Below, one piece after another: positions 41,218-50,429 of a stretch of DNA of 64,000 bases. A program made the translations under genes and the position numbers. Numbering within the stretch: the first letter of the stretch is position 1; every line of letters starts with the position of its first letter. The notes beneath the pieces are model-generated. The model was not told where the DNA came from. It saw only the letters and a program-made list of their open reading frames with translations, and ran no database searches. Source of the stretch: Agreia sp. Leaf210 (GTDB lineage: Bacteria; Actinomycetota; Actinomycetes; Actinomycetales; Microbacteriaceae); contig NZ_LMKK01000004.1 of NCBI RefSeq assembly GCF_001421485.1, positions 124,001 to 188,000 on the forward strand, read 5' to 3'.

Positions 41218-42039
41218 ATGACAACTTCCTCCTCGACTCGTTACATCGTCCGGCCCGAAGGCCGCATCGCTTACGACGTGCAGGGCACCGGCCCTCTCGT
41301 CGTCCTGGTTCCCGGAATGGGCGATCTTCGCGCCGCCTACCGTTACCTGGCTCCCGAGCTTGTCGCCGCGGGCTACACCGTCGCCACCACCGACCTCCGG
41401 GGCCACGGCGACAGCGACAGCACCTTCTCGTCGTACGGCGACTCTGCGACCGCCGGCGACATCGAAGCTCTGATCGTCGAACTGGGCGGAAAGGCCGTCA
41501 TCGGCGGCAACTCGCTCGCAGCCGGCGCGGCCGTCATCGTCGCCGCCGCGCACCCGGAGAAGGTCTCCGGACTCGTGCTGCTCGGCCCGTTCGTGCGGAA
41601 TCCTCAAGCATCGGCGTTCCAGATCTGGTTGTTCCGCGCGATGATGGCGCCGCTCTGGGTGACCACGATGTGGAAGGCCTACATGCCCACGCTCTACAAG
41701 GGCACGAAGCCCGCCGACTTCGAGCAGTACCGCGACACGGTGATCGCGAGCCTCAAACGCCCCGGCTACGGCAAGGCGTTCTCGCTCACGACCAATCAGA
41801 CCGACCACGACCCCGCCGAAGCGAGCCTCGCGCACGTGTCGGCACCCGCGATCGTCATCATGGGCGAGACCGATCCCGACTTCAAGGACCCCGTCGGTGA
41901 GGCCACCTGGATCGGGGCGAAGCTGAAGGCCGAGGTCGTCATGGTTCCCGACGCGGGCCACTACCCCCAGTCGCAGCGGCCCGACATCACCACGCCCGCT
42001 GTCCTGGGCTTCCTCGCCACGGTGACCGCCGTTGCCTAG
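41218..42039 (+). CDS. Alpha/beta hydrolase
   Basis: 273 residues from ATG 41218. RIAYDVQGTGPLVVLVPGMGDLRAAYRYLAP, TTDLRGHGDSDSTF and VIGGNSLAAGAAVIVA show the fold; the nucleophile is the Ser of G-N-S-L-A. The acid lies in MGETDPDF and the His in PDAGHYPQSQ. It is probably an esterase or a similar C-X hydrolase. The TetR gene follows with an 8-base overlap, so the two form an operon that can control itself. Confidence 0.85.
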   Translation: MTTSSSTRYIVRPEGRIAYDVQGTGPLVVLVPGMGDLRAAYRYLAPELVAAGYTVATTDLRGHGDSDSTFSSYGDSATAGDIEALIVELGGKAVIGGNSLAAGAAVIVAAAHPEKVSGLVLLGPFVRNPQASAFQIWLFRAMMAPLWVTTMWKAYMPTLYKGTKPADFEQYRDTVIASLKRPGYGKAFSLTTNQTDHDPAEASLAHVSAPAIVIMGETDPDFKDPVGEATWIGAKLKAEVVMVPDAGHYPQSQRPDITTPAVLGFLATVTAVA

Positions 42040-42619
42040 GGCGGGCCTCACCCGCGACGGCGTCGTCGAGACGGCCGCGGTCATGGCGGATGAGGTGGGG
42101 CTCAACTCGCTGACCCTCGCCGCCCTGGCCGAACGACTCGGCGTCAAGCAACCCTCGCTCTACAAGCACCTCGATTCGCTGGCGGGCCTGCACCGGAGCG
42201 TCTCTCTGCTCGCCAAGCGCGAGCTCGGAGAGGCGATCTCGCGGGCGGCGGTCGGCCGATCCGGCTCCGACGCGATCTTCGCGATGTCGCACGCCTACCG
42301 CAACTGGGCGATCCTGCACCCGGGCCGCTACGACGTCACGCAGATTCCGGCAGCCCCGGGAGACGTCGAAGACGAGAACACGATGATGTCCGCCGTGCAG
42401 GTCATCGCCGATGTGCTCACCGCATACCGACTCGACGGCGACGATTCGGTGGATGCGATCCGCGCCTTCCGCTCGCTGCTGCACGGCTTCGTCTCTCTCG
42501 AGACCACCGGCGGATTCGCCCTCAAGGCAGACATCGATCGCAGCTTCGAACGCTTGATCCACGGCTTCACCGTCGCGCTCGACCACTGGACCGACCCTGT
42601 CGAGCACGGTGGCGCGTAG
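42032..42619 (+). CDS. TetR-family regulator with WHG-type C-terminal domain
   Basis: 195 residues from TTG 42032. HTH: TRDGVVETAAVMADEVGLNSLTLAALAERLGVKQPSLYKHLDSLAGLHRSV. The C-terminal part (WAILHPGRYDVTQ ... FRSLLHGFVSLETTGGFALKADIDRSFERLIHGF) belongs to the WHG group (LHGF..LE). It is coupled to the hydrolase and probably represses the promoter at 41183. Confidence 0.87.
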   Translation: MPRAGLTRDGVVETAAVMADEVGLNSLTLAALAERLGVKQPSLYKHLDSLAGLHRSVSLLAKRELGEAISRAAVGRSGSDAIFAMSHAYRNWAILHPGRYDVTQIPAAPGDVEDENTMMSAVQVIADVLTAYRLDGDDSVDAIRAFRSLLHGFVSLETTGGFALKADIDRSFERLIHGFTVALDHWTDPVEHGGA

Positions 42620-42632
42620 CGCGGGTTCTCCG

Positions 42633-42713
42633 GGCGCGCCATTACTCAGGAGAAGTGCCCAGAATCGGCAGCATTCGCACTCGGCAGGCCGCTTTTTCCT
42701 GAGTTAGAGCGCC
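42633..42713. repeat. 81-bp palindromic repeat, copy 1 (between convergent genes)
   Basis: Aligns without gaps to 54427-54507; by eye 62 of 81 bases agree. The ends are inverted: TTACTCAGGA at 42642 against TCCTGAGTTA at 42697, inside GGCGC/GCGCC. The interior is also conserved (GAATCGG, TTCGCAC, CGGC.GGCC), so the resemblance is more than two chance hairpins. TTTTTCC on the right arm would suit a terminator. Confidence 0.75.
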
Positions 42714-42737
42714 ACCACAGGGATGCCGACCCGCGAC

Positions 42738-43667
42738 TCAGCTGTCGCCATCCAGAATGCGCTTGCCTCGGCGCAGAGCGGTCACGACCAGCACCAGTCC
42801 GAGCGCAGCCTGCACCGCGCCGATCACGAGCCACGACGTGACCGGCTCGACCTGGTGCAGGAACGCCACGGCGAGATAATTGCCCACGTGGAACCCGCCG
42901 TGAACGCCGACGGCCGCCCACAGCGAACCAGTCCACAGCAGCAGGCCCACAGCGAGCAACGCGAAGCCGAACGGCAGTGCGAGGTAGATCACCTGCTCCC
43001 CCACCGACTGCTGCCCGCCGCTCGACACGAGGTGGATCACCGTGAATGCGAGTGTCGTCACGATGACCGCGAGCACCGGGCGCTCACGCAGTCGCCACAG
43101 CAGCATGCCGCGGAACAGCAGCTCTTCGGGAATGCCCTGCTGCACGAATGCGAGACCCAGGTAATAGGCGATCAGCAGCGCAATCAGCAGCGGCGTAGCC
43201 TCCTGGCCGCCGGGCAACTGCGGGTCGTCGAGCACCGGTCCGGTCGCCGGCAGCAACGCGATCACCGCGAACGCGCTCCCCGCCGCTATCGCGACTCCGA
43301 GAAGCAGCCACAGAATCGAACGCCTGCCCCAGCGCCACCCGGCGGCGCGAATCGGCGTGCGCTCGACCCACCGCATCCAGAGCCACACGCAGAGCACCAC
43401 GATGCACAGCACGATCGCCTGCAGAACGAACCCCAGCGCGAAGACCCACGGCGATGAGCCTTCGACGATCTCGGTCGTTCCGGGTATGAGCAGAAGCACG
43501 GCGGGCAACAGCCCGGCAATGAAGTTCGCGCTCAGCAGGATGCCGATGGCCACCACGACGCGCACGGCTATGCCGAGCGGGCCGACGCCGAGTCGTGGAG
43601 ACCCGGGCGACGACGCGGGCGAGGTGGGCGCGGCAGGTGAGGTGGATGCGAGGGGTGCGGTGGTCAT
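42738..43667 (-). CDS. CPBP-family intramembrane metalloprotease
   Basis: I start at the ATG of 43665-43667 (MTTAPLASTSPAAP..., 309 aa). There are eight or so membrane helices, with the CPBP/Abi motifs QQGIPEELLFRGMLLWRLRE (EExxxR), FTVIHLVSSGG (motif 2 His) and VGVHGGFHVGNYL (motif 3 His). It should cleave within membranes, or process prenylated or bacteriocin-type peptides. The substrate is unknown. Divergent from the two-component system and convergent with the TetR gene. Confidence 0.85.
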   Translation of the reverse strand: MTTAPLASTSPAAPTSPASSPGSPRLGVGPLGIAVRVVVAIGILLSANFIAGLLPAVLLLIPGTTEIVEGSSPWVFALGFVLQAIVLCIVVLCVWLWMRWVERTPIRAAGWRWGRRSILWLLLGVAIAAGSAFAVIALLPATGPVLDDPQLPGGQEATPLLIALLIAYYLGLAFVQQGIPEELLFRGMLLWRLRERPVLAVIVTTLAFTVIHLVSSGGQQSVGEQVIYLALPFGFALLAVGLLLWTGSLWAAVGVHGGFHVGNYLAVAFLHQVEPVTSWLVIGAVQAALGLVLVVTALRRGKRILDGDS

Positions 43668-43712
43668 ATTCAGCACGCTACGGAGCCGCCAGGCATCCGG
43701 CCCGCCCCTGGG

Positions 43713-43740
43713 GTCACGACGAAACGTGACTGCGGTCACG
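43713..43740. promoter_or_regulatory. GTCACG dyad plus direct copy between protease and sensor kinase genes
   Basis: GTCACG-ACGAAA-CGTGAC at 43713-43730 is a palindrome, followed by another GTCACG at 43735-43740. It lies 37 bp before the kinase ATG and 46 bp before the protease start. It may be the site of the cognate LuxR-type regulator. Confidence 0.5.
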
Positions 43741-43776
43741 TGCGGACGGCCCGCGCGACTGAATACGCTCGAGGGT

Positions 43777-45060
43777 ATGCCCAGCATTCCGACCCGCCGC
43801 GCCCTGCTGCTCGACCTCGCCGCGGCCATCGGGTTGGGCGGGCCGGCGCTCATGGTGCTCGACTCCTTCGACAGCAGGCCCGGCGAGGCCACGATCTCGG
43901 TCGTGCTGCTGCTGATCGCCGCCATTGTGATCTGGGTGCTGTGGCGCCGCTCCGGGCAGAGGTCACGCACCGCTGCGATCGCCTTCGTGATCGTCGCCAC
44001 GGCGACCCTGATGCTCGGCAACGGCGTTCTCTATTACGGCATAATCTGGGCGGCCTGTCTTATGCTCGGCGTCACCTTCGCGAGGGGCGCCGTCGTGTGG
44101 GGCTACGCCGCGGCACTGGTGACGTTGTCCGTGGCGCTGCATCTCTCGTCCGGCAGCTCGATCGAACTCCTGGTGGCCGAAGCGATCGGCGCCGCGTTTT
44201 TCACCGGCATCGCTGCCGCGGTCGCGGTCATCTTGCGAGACAGCTTCAGCGTGGGCGAGGCCCTGCGCGGTGCACTCGAGCAGCTGGATGCGGCCAACGC
44301 CGAGCTGCGGGGGCGCCTCGACACCGACCGCGACCTGGTTCTCGCCGAGGAGCGCGAACGCACCGCGCGCGAGCTGCACGACGGCCTCGGCCACCGCCTC
44401 ACCGCCATCGGCCTCTCGCTCGACTACGCCGCTCGTGTCGACGACTCGGATGCCGGGCGCGACGAGCTGCGCCGCGCCCGCGAGCTGGTCAGCGAGTCTC
44501 TGGATGCGATGCGCCGGCTCGTGCGCGCGATGCACCCGGTCGAGCTCAGCACGCTGGGCAACGCGGAGGCATTCCGCGCCGTGGCCGAGGCGTTCAGGGG
44601 CACGGGCATCGACATCCGCGTGACGATCGAGGGCGACGACTCGGCCCTGAGTCACGAGCGCTCGCTGCTGCTCCTGCGCTTCGTGCAAGAGGGGCTGACC
44701 AACGTGGTGCGGCACTCGAACGCGAGCGAGGCGGAGCTGCGGGTGGTCGTCGGTTCCGGCGGCAGCGACGAACTGAGCGACGGCGCCGTGAACGCCGTGC
44801 TCGAGGATCGCGGAGGCGCGTCGAGCGCGTCGGCTACCTCGTTCACTCAGGGGTTCGGCCTCCGTTCCCTGAGCGCCCGAGCCGAGGCACTCGGCGGAAC
44901 GCTCGACGCCACGCCCACTCCGTCCGGATTCCGCCTGTCGCTCGCCCTGCCCGCGCCGGCGCAGGCGTCGGTCGAGACACGACCGCTCGCGGCGCGCGCG
45001 ACGGCGGGCAGCGAGACAGGCGCCGCGGCGCGCGCCGCCGTCGCGGGCTACGCCACGTGA
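43777..45060 (+). CDS. NarL/DesK-type sensor histidine kinase
   Basis: 427 residues. Several membrane helices (about 10-160) form the sensor. The HisKA_3 dimerisation box is LAEERERTARELHDGLGHRLTAIGLSLDYA, with the phospho-His in ELHDGLGH. The ATPase domain has LRFVQEGLTNVVRHSNA (N box) and FGLRSLSARAEALGGTLDA (G box). A low-complexity insert (SGGSDELSDGAVNAVLEDRGGASSASA) lies between them. It overlaps its response regulator by four bases (GTGA). The stimulus is unknown; the divergent CPBP protease is a possible target. Confidence 0.87.
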   Translation: MPSIPTRRALLLDLAAAIGLGGPALMVLDSFDSRPGEATISVVLLLIAAIVIWVLWRRSGQRSRTAAIAFVIVATATLMLGNGVLYYGIIWAACLMLGVTFARGAVVWGYAAALVTLSVALHLSSGSSIELLVAEAIGAAFFTGIAAAVAVILRDSFSVGEALRGALEQLDAANAELRGRLDTDRDLVLAEERERTARELHDGLGHRLTAIGLSLDYAARVDDSDAGRDELRRARELVSESLDAMRRLVRAMHPVELSTLGNAEAFRAVAEAFRGTGIDIRVTIEGDDSALSHERSLLLLRFVQEGLTNVVRHSNASEAELRVVVGSGGSDELSDGAVNAVLEDRGGASSASATSFTQGFGLRSLSARAEALGGTLDATPTPSGFRLSLALPAPAQASVETRPLAARATAGSETGAAARAAVAGYAT

Positions 45061-45683
45061 GCGCCATCCGGGTGCTGATCGTCGACGATCAGGAGCTGTT
45101 GCGGCGAGGCCTGCGCATGATCCTCGAGACCGATCCGTCTATCGACGTGGTGGGCGAGGCCGAGAACGGCACCCGCGCCCTCGCACTGATCCCCGAGCTG
45201 GCCCCCGATGTCGTGCTCGCCGACGCCCGCATGCCCGTGCTCGACGGGCTCGGACTGGTGAAGCAGTGCGCCGCGTCGCATCCGGGCCTGCCCGTGCTCG
45301 TGCTCACGACCTTCGACGACGCGCGCCTGGTGCGTGAGCTGCTCGACGCCGGCGCCGCCGGCTTTCTACTCAAAGACATCTCGACGGATGCGCTCACGGA
45401 CGCGATCCGCCAGGTTCTGGCCGGCGGCCTCGTTCTCGACCCGCGCGTCGCCCGAGCCGCACTCTCTCCCGCCCAGCCGAGCGATCGGCATCCGGCTCTC
45501 ACCGAGGCGGAACGCTCCGTCGCCGATCTCGTGGCCCGCGGAATGCCGAATGCCGAGATCGCCGCTCGGCTGCATCTGGCGCACGGAACGGTGAAGAACA
45601 CGGTGTCAGCGCTGCTGCGCAAGCTCGACGAACCCGACCGCACCGCCTTGGCGCTGCGTCTCGCGCGTGGGGTGGATGCCTGA
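45057..45683 (+). CDS. LuxR/NarL-type response regulator
   Basis: 208 residues from GTG 45057. The receiver IRVLIVDDQELLRRGLRMIL has its phospho-Asp in VVLADARMPVLDGL. The C-terminal LuxR HTH is LTEAERSVADLVARGMPNAEIAARLHLAHGTVKNTVSALLRKL. Partner of the kinase just upstream, with a coupled start. Confidence 0.9.
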   Translation: MSAIRVLIVDDQELLRRGLRMILETDPSIDVVGEAENGTRALALIPELAPDVVLADARMPVLDGLGLVKQCAASHPGLPVLVLTTFDDARLVRELLDAGAAGFLLKDISTDALTDAIRQVLAGGLVLDPRVARAALSPAQPSDRHPALTEAERSVADLVARGMPNAEIAARLHLAHGTVKNTVSALLRKLDEPDRTALALRLARGVDA

Positions 45684-45717
45684 CGGCGGTCCCCTCCGCT
45701 GCGATTGACGCCTTCGC

Positions 45718-46473
45718 TCAGAAGGCGCTGCCGTACTCGATCGCCTGCCGCGCCGCCTCGGCCGGAGAGCCGTGGAAGGCCGGGCCGTGCCCGGGCAGTA
45801 CCACGGATGCCGGAATCGTCTCGAGCAGTTCGAGTGTCGCGCGCGCCCGGTTCACGTCGCCGTGGAACATCTCGGGCAGCAGCTGCGGCCCCGCCTGCTC
45901 GCTCGTCGGGTGCCCGGTGATGAGAGCGTCGCCGGTGACGAGAACGCCGTGTTCGGGGAGGAGGAAGCCCAGATGCCCGCGCGTATGGCCGGGGAGCGGC
46001 ACGGCTTCGATCGACACTCCCACCACGCTGAGATCGTCGAGGCCGTCGACCGCGATGACCCCCTGCGGGGCCTCGACCTCGAGTCCTCCCGCTTCGACGG
46101 CGTGAGTGAGCCACTCCGATACTCCAGGTCTGTCTAGATGCGGTTGCACGTCGGCGAGGCCGACCTGTTCGATGACCTCGCGCTGGATGTTGGGGATCTC
46201 GTCTCGCGCCGCGTAGATCGGGCAGCCCGAGAGGCGTGAGACGAACGTGACGTTGCCGATGTGGTCTCCGTGGCCGTGCGTGAGCAGAATGGCGCGCACC
46301 TCCTCGACCCCGTAGCCGAGCTCTCGTAGAGCGTCGACGACCGCCTGGCGATCGCCCGGGTATCCGGTGTCGATCAGGATCGGACCGAGAGAGCCCTCGA
46401 TCACGACCCAGTTGACCGACGGTCCGCGCACGAGGTGCACACCCGTTGCGACGTTGTCGATGTCACTCATCAT
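45718..46473 (-). CDS. MBL-fold metallo-hydrolase
   Basis: 251 residues. Metal motif THGHGDHIGN (HxHxDH), further ligands in PLPGHTRGHLGFL, VTGDALITGH and PGHGPAFHG. IEGSLGPILIDTGYPGD is the usual first strand. It belongs to the glyoxalase II-like group and should hydrolyse a thioester, lactone or phosphodiester using two metal ions; substrate unknown. Confidence 0.87.
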   Translation of the reverse strand: MMSDIDNVATGVHLVRGPSVNWVVIEGSLGPILIDTGYPGDRQAVVDALRELGYGVEEVRAILLTHGHGDHIGNVTFVSRLSGCPIYAARDEIPNIQREVIEQVGLADVQPHLDRPGVSEWLTHAVEAGGLEVEAPQGVIAVDGLDDLSVVGVSIEAVPLPGHTRGHLGFLLPEHGVLVTGDALITGHPTSEQAGPQLLPEMFHGDVNRARATLELLETIPASVVLPGHGPAFHGSPAEAARQAIEYGSAF

Positions 46474-46497
46474 TCGCCTTTCTGCTCATGCACAGTT

Positions 46498-47196
46498 CTA
46501 CCGCCTGCCGGGCCAGAACCGGGCGAGAAGCCAGTCGACCCACACGAGACGTGCAGCCGGCGCCACGAGCACAGCCCAAGCCACCGACGCCAGTGCATCC
46601 GTGGGGTAGTGCAGGCCGTCGATGACCACAGAGAGAACGACGACCGCGACGAGCACGCTGCCCACGACCACGCCGGTGCGGAACCAGCGGGTGCCGGCGA
46701 GCAAGTAGAGCGCGGCGATCACGAACGCCACCATGAACACGGTGTGCCCGCTCGGGTACGAGGCGTCGACCGGCGCAGGAAGAGTCGGGTGAGCGAGGAG
46801 CTGCGCATCCGGGCGAGGCCGATCGACGAGGATCTTCACCAGATCGGAGGGCACCCAGGTGAGCGCGACGACGCCGGCGAAGGCCACGGCCCTGCGCCAA
46901 TTGCCGCCAGCGAAGCCGATCACCACGGCGATGAGCGCGGTTCCGACAATCGCCGGTCCCGGTCCGATCGCCACGTAGACCGCCGAGGTGAAGACCCCGA
47001 GGGCTCCGACGTGAGCGTCGTTGAACGCCTGCGACAGCGACTGATCGATGGCATGGGAGCGCAGCAGGAACCCGAGCAGGGTGAGCACCAGGACGGCGAC
47101 GATCGCGACGATCAGTGTGCGACGGGGACGCGGGTCGGCCCGGAGAATGTACGAGTGCGCCCCGGGGATCGGGGCGGCGTGCTTCACGGAGGGCAT
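46498..47196 (-). CDS. PAP2-family membrane phosphatase
   Basis: 232 residues from the ATG of 47194-47196; an ATG nine bases upstream is also possible. Six membrane segments and the acid phosphatase signature in three parts: KILVDRPRPD, YPSGHTVFMV and LSVVIDGLHYPTDALASV. It should remove phosphate from a lipid such as undecaprenyl or phosphatidate phosphate on the outer face. It ends 24 bp before the MBL gene start, suggesting co-transcription. Confidence 0.85.
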   Translation of the reverse strand: MPSVKHAAPIPGAHSYILRADPRPRRTLIVAIVAVLVLTLLGFLLRSHAIDQSLSQAFNDAHVGALGVFTSAVYVAIGPGPAIVGTALIAVVIGFAGGNWRRAVAFAGVVALTWVPSDLVKILVDRPRPDAQLLAHPTLPAPVDASYPSGHTVFMVAFVIAALYLLAGTRWFRTGVVVGSVLVAVVVLSVVIDGLHYPTDALASVAWAVLVAPAARLVWVDWLLARFWPGRR

Positions 47197-47381
47197 ACGG
47201 TCCATTCGGTTGTTCGCGGGTGCGGCCCGACGAACACTCGCTCGAGCGGACCGCCGGTCACCGACGCCGTCGTGCGGTCGCGACCAAGAGTAGGCATCCG
47301 GCCCACCGGCAAGCTGCGAATGGGCCGTGGGCACAGCAAACGTGGTGCAATGAGTGCAGCCCAACCGCGGAGGAGACCCCC

Positions 47382-47774
47382 ATGACGTTGCCCGACTCTC
47401 TGCTCGATCTGCTGCGCAAGCCGAGCCCCTGCTTTCTCTCCACGATCATGGCCGACGGCTCTCCACAGGTCACCGAGACCTGGGTCGATACCGATGGCGA
47501 GCACGTGATCATCAACACGGTGGCCGGCTACGTGAAGGTGCGCAACGTCGAGCGCGACCCGCGCGTCGCGGTGGCCATCCAAGACCCCGAGAACCCGTTC
47601 CGGTACATCCAGGTGCGCGGCGAGGTGATCTCGATGACCACCGACGGCGGGGTCGAGAGCATTGAGGCCCTGTCACAGAAGTACACGGGTCAGCCCTACC
47701 CCTGGTACGGCGGGCGCGACCAGCAGCGTGTGATCCTGACGATCAAGGCGAACAGCGTCAGCGGCCAGGGCTGA
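47382..47774 (+). CDS. PPOX-class F420/FMN-dependent oxidoreductase
   Basis: 130 residues from ATG 47382 with GGAGGAG upstream. The split-barrel signature is LLRKPSPCFLSTIMADGSPQVTETWVDTDGEHVIINT, VKVRNVERDPRVAVAIQDPENPFRYIQVRGEVISM. F420-dependent members of this family are typical of actinobacteria. It forms dimers that bind a deazaflavin or FMN; the substrate is unknown. Confidence 0.85.
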   Translation: MTLPDSLLDLLRKPSPCFLSTIMADGSPQVTETWVDTDGEHVIINTVAGYVKVRNVERDPRVAVAIQDPENPFRYIQVRGEVISMTTDGGVESIEALSQKYTGQPYPWYGGRDQQRVILTIKANSVSGQG

Positions 47775-47807
47775 TCGGGCGATTCAGGCCTCTCTTCAGC
47801 GCTCGAC

Positions 47808-48218
47808 TCAGCGCTCGACCAGCGCGAACTGCTCGAGCACGACGAGCGACGAGTCGGTGAGCTCGAAGCCGTCTCCGAGTTCGGCGCGCATGGCCGCCGA
47901 GGTCCAGAAACGGGTATGCCCGGCGCGCCAGTCGGCGACCGACTCGTAGCCCTCGCCCTCGGCGATGGCATGCTCCAACGACACGTCCTCGAGAGCGACC
48001 ACGCGCACGGCGGTCGTCTCGATCACGGCCACCGGTTCTCCGCTCGAGTCGACGACCGCGCCCACGTCGCCCACGAGGGGGAGCGCTTCTTCGCCGACCT
48101 CGTATTCGTGCAGCAGCGAGCTGGTCGCCGTCTTGGCTCCGGATCGAATGGCATCGACGAGGCGATCGCGGAGGGGGCCGGGGAAGGCGAATTCGACGAC
48201 AGGAAGCTGGTCACGCAT
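47808..48218 (-). CDS. ASCH-domain protein
   Basis: 136 residues: VEFAFPGPLRDRLVDAIRSGAKTATSSLLHEYE (the conserved G.K..T tract of ASCH), VVDSSGEPVAVIETTAVRVVALEDVSLEHAIAEGEGYESVADWRAGHTRFW (W..H..f). ASCH domains resemble PUA RNA-binding folds; some members hydrolyse N4-acetylcytidine. It stands 57 bp downstream of kaiB on the same strand and may be co-transcribed with the kai genes. Confidence 0.85.
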   Translation of the reverse strand: MRDQLPVVEFAFPGPLRDRLVDAIRSGAKTATSSLLHEYEVGEEALPLVGDVGAVVDSSGEPVAVIETTAVRVVALEDVSLEHAIAEGEGYESVADWRAGHTRFWTSAAMRAELGDGFELTDSSLVVLEQFALVER

Positions 48219-48274
48219 CCGACCAGCTAAGCAGGTGCCGGCCGACTCGAAAAATCAGCGCCGACGCTCGCTTC

Positions 48275-48562
48275 TCAGGCGGCGGCCAGCAGCGACCTGA
48301 CCTCGTCGAGTTCGTGCAGGTCTCCGACGATCGTGGTCGTGGCGGTCGAGGTCTCGACGATGAGGCTGGGCGTGAAGTAGACGCGGTATCGCAGCGCGTA
48401 GTCGGGCTGTTGGAGGATGTCGATCACGCGCACGTGCGACGCCTCTGCCAGACCGTCTCCGATGAGCGTGTCGAGCGTGGCTCGCGCCGATCGCGTCGCC
48501 GACGACTCTCCTGCCACGAGCAGGGTCAGCTCGGCACTTCTCGGTGTCGACGTCTCGGTCAT
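48275..48562 (-). CDS. kaiB: KaiB-like protein
   Basis: 95 residues: LTLLVAGESSATRSARATLDTLIGDGL, VRVIDILQQPDYALRYRVYFTPSLIVE. It keeps the thioredoxin-like KaiB order, with the Y..ItP..P-type turn changed to FTPSL. KaiB binds the KaiC ring and, in cyanobacteria, switches fold. It overlaps the kaiC stop by four bases (ATGA), so both are made together. No KaiA gene is present, as in most non-cyanobacterial kai loci. Confidence 0.85.
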   Translation of the reverse strand: MTETSTPRSAELTLLVAGESSATRSARATLDTLIGDGLAEASHVRVIDILQQPDYALRYRVYFTPSLIVETSTATTTIVGDLHELDEVRSLLAAA

Positions 48563-50313
48563 TCCGGCTCTCCTTCGCCGTCGTTCGCGAGGTTGCCCGA
48601 CCGACGAGCGGCCACACGAGCCTCGAGCGCCGTGGCGGTTCGCTCCAGCGCGCCGTCTCTCGTCGAGCGCAGCCGATCGAGGTCTCGTCGGCGCAGATCG
48701 ACCTCGTTGCCGAGGCCGGAGATGCGACCCTCGAGCTCGGCCATCGAGGCGAGGATCTCTGCTTCGCCCCGCTCGTACTCCACGGCGCGCAGCCAGGCGG
48801 CGGTGCGGTCCTGCTCTTCTTTCTGGGCACGTGCCGACCCGAGCAGCACATCGCCATCGGCGACGTAGGCCGGGCGCAGCTCGATCCCCTCCGACGTGAT
48901 CACGAGCTCTCGCACCTGGTTCGTGTGCGCCGTCGCCCTCGACTTGACGATCGTCAGCGCACGGTTCCGTTCGCCGCCGTTCGCGATGTAGGTGAGGTGG
49001 ATCCAGTTGTCTGCGATCGTCGAGATGTTGCTCTTGGTCGCCTCCTCGTCGAGCGAGGCCGCGCCGTGCAGCAGTGAGGTCAGCAGCACCGTGATGCCGC
49101 GCTGACTCAGGCTGGTCAGAAGGTAGCTGAGCGACTCGTCGGCGAACGGATGCCCGGAGCCGGTCAACGCCGAGACGGGGTCGATGACCACCGCGTTGGC
49201 GCCCAGCTCGTCGACGGCACGAATGATGCGCAGAGCGGCCTCCTCGGGGGTGCCGCCGGCGGCCGACTCCTCGAGGATGCGCAGATTGCCGCTCTCGAGA
49301 GACTCGCGGAACGAATAGCCCACGCTCGCGGTGTGCAGCTCGAGCTGAGCGCGCACCTCGTCGAAGCTCACGTAGAGAACCCGGCCACCGCCCTGCACGA
49401 CAGCAAGGGAGAACGCTGCGGCGAGGGTGCTCTTCGATGTTCCCGGAGCGCCCGAGAGCAGCGTTCTCGACCCCACGAGATACCCGCCGCCCAGCAGCGG
49501 GTCGAGCTCTGTCACGCCGGTAGGCATCCGCTCGTCTGGCCGCGACGCGGCGGCACCCGCCGCGAGCGACCCGGGAGCCAGCCCGCCGGCGATCACGAGC
49601 TCGACCCCGTCGTTCGTCATGACCACCGGAACGATGTGGCCGATGTGAGCGGCGCCCCTGTACTTGGTCACCTGCAGGGTGCGCGAGATGGCATTGCCGG
49701 TCAGCAGGCGGTCGAGCACCATCACGCAGTCGGTCTGGTAGTCGAGGATCTCGGCCCGCATGCGTGCTCGTTCGTTCTCGACACTCGCCTTCGCCGTGAT
49801 CAGCACTGTGAGGCCCTGGTTGCGCACCCAGTCGGTCAGACGCAGAAGCTCACGCCGCTCGTCGGCCTCTTCGAGCAGCAGAGAGAGCAGCGAGTTCAGC
49901 CCGTCGAGCATCACGATCGTGGCGCCCGAGGCGTCGGTCACGGCGAGCAGCGTGGCGATCAGCCCCTGCATGTCGAATCGGCCGGAGATGTGCAGATCCG
50001 TCGGCATTCCGGTCTCGAGCACGATCAGCTCGTCTTCGGCGAAGCCGTTGGCACCCCACGAGAAGCCGGCCATGTCTTCGAGCACGCCGTCGGCGGTCTG
50101 TTCGAAGCTGATGAAGACGGCGCGCTCACCTTTACTCACCCTGTGCGCGAGGATCTGCAGCCCGAGCACGGTTTTTCCGGCACCGGCGGCACCGAAAATC
50201 GTGATCACGCGCCCCCGCGGCAAGCCACCGCCGGTGATGTGATCGAGGCCGGCGATGCCGGTCTCGAGAACGGATCGTGACTCGTCCTCCTGGTGCTGCG
50301 CTTGCTCGTCCAT
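48559..50313 (-). CDS. kaiC: KaiC-like double RecA ATPase with C-terminal coiled coil
   Basis: 584 residues with two RecA domains. CI: GAAGAGKTVLG (P-loop, about 35-45), then FISFEQTADGV, where the usual E-E catalytic pair is E-Q. CII: GAPGTSKSTLA (about 290-300) and VSFDEVRAQL. KSNISTIADNW contains the Ser-Thr pair that is autophosphorylated in cyanobacterial KaiC (S431/T432). After residue 520 a charged coiled coil (..AEILASMAELEGRISGLGNEVDLRRRDLDRL) replaces the usual A-loop tail. It should hydrolyse ATP slowly and pass a phosphorylation signal to partners. KaiB is coupled downstream; a BLUF photoreceptor is divergent 116 bp upstream. Confidence 0.88.
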   Translation of the reverse strand: MDEQAQHQEDESRSVLETGIAGLDHITGGGLPRGRVITIFGAAGAGKTVLGLQILAHRVSKGERAVFISFEQTADGVLEDMAGFSWGANGFAEDELIVLETGMPTDLHISGRFDMQGLIATLLAVTDASGATIVMLDGLNSLLSLLLEEADERRELLRLTDWVRNQGLTVLITAKASVENERARMRAEILDYQTDCVMVLDRLLTGNAISRTLQVTKYRGAAHIGHIVPVVMTNDGVELVIAGGLAPGSLAAGAAASRPDERMPTGVTELDPLLGGGYLVGSRTLLSGAPGTSKSTLAAAFSLAVVQGGGRVLYVSFDEVRAQLELHTASVGYSFRESLESGNLRILEESAAGGTPEEAALRIIRAVDELGANAVVIDPVSALTGSGHPFADESLSYLLTSLSQRGITVLLTSLLHGAASLDEEATKSNISTIADNWIHLTYIANGGERNRALTIVKSRATAHTNQVRELVITSEGIELRPAYVADGDVLLGSARAQKEEQDRTAAWLRAVEYERGEAEILASMAELEGRISGLGNEVDLRRRDLDRLRSTRDGALERTATALEARVAARRSGNLANDGEGEPE

Positions 50314-50429
50314 GTCATCCGTTCGTTGATGTCAGGCACGCTTGCCGAGGCCCGGTCTCGCGATCATACCGAGAGAGAGCAAAAGTCAACTCCTGCGCGG
50401 CGCGAATTCGTCTGCGTAATGTTGGAGCA

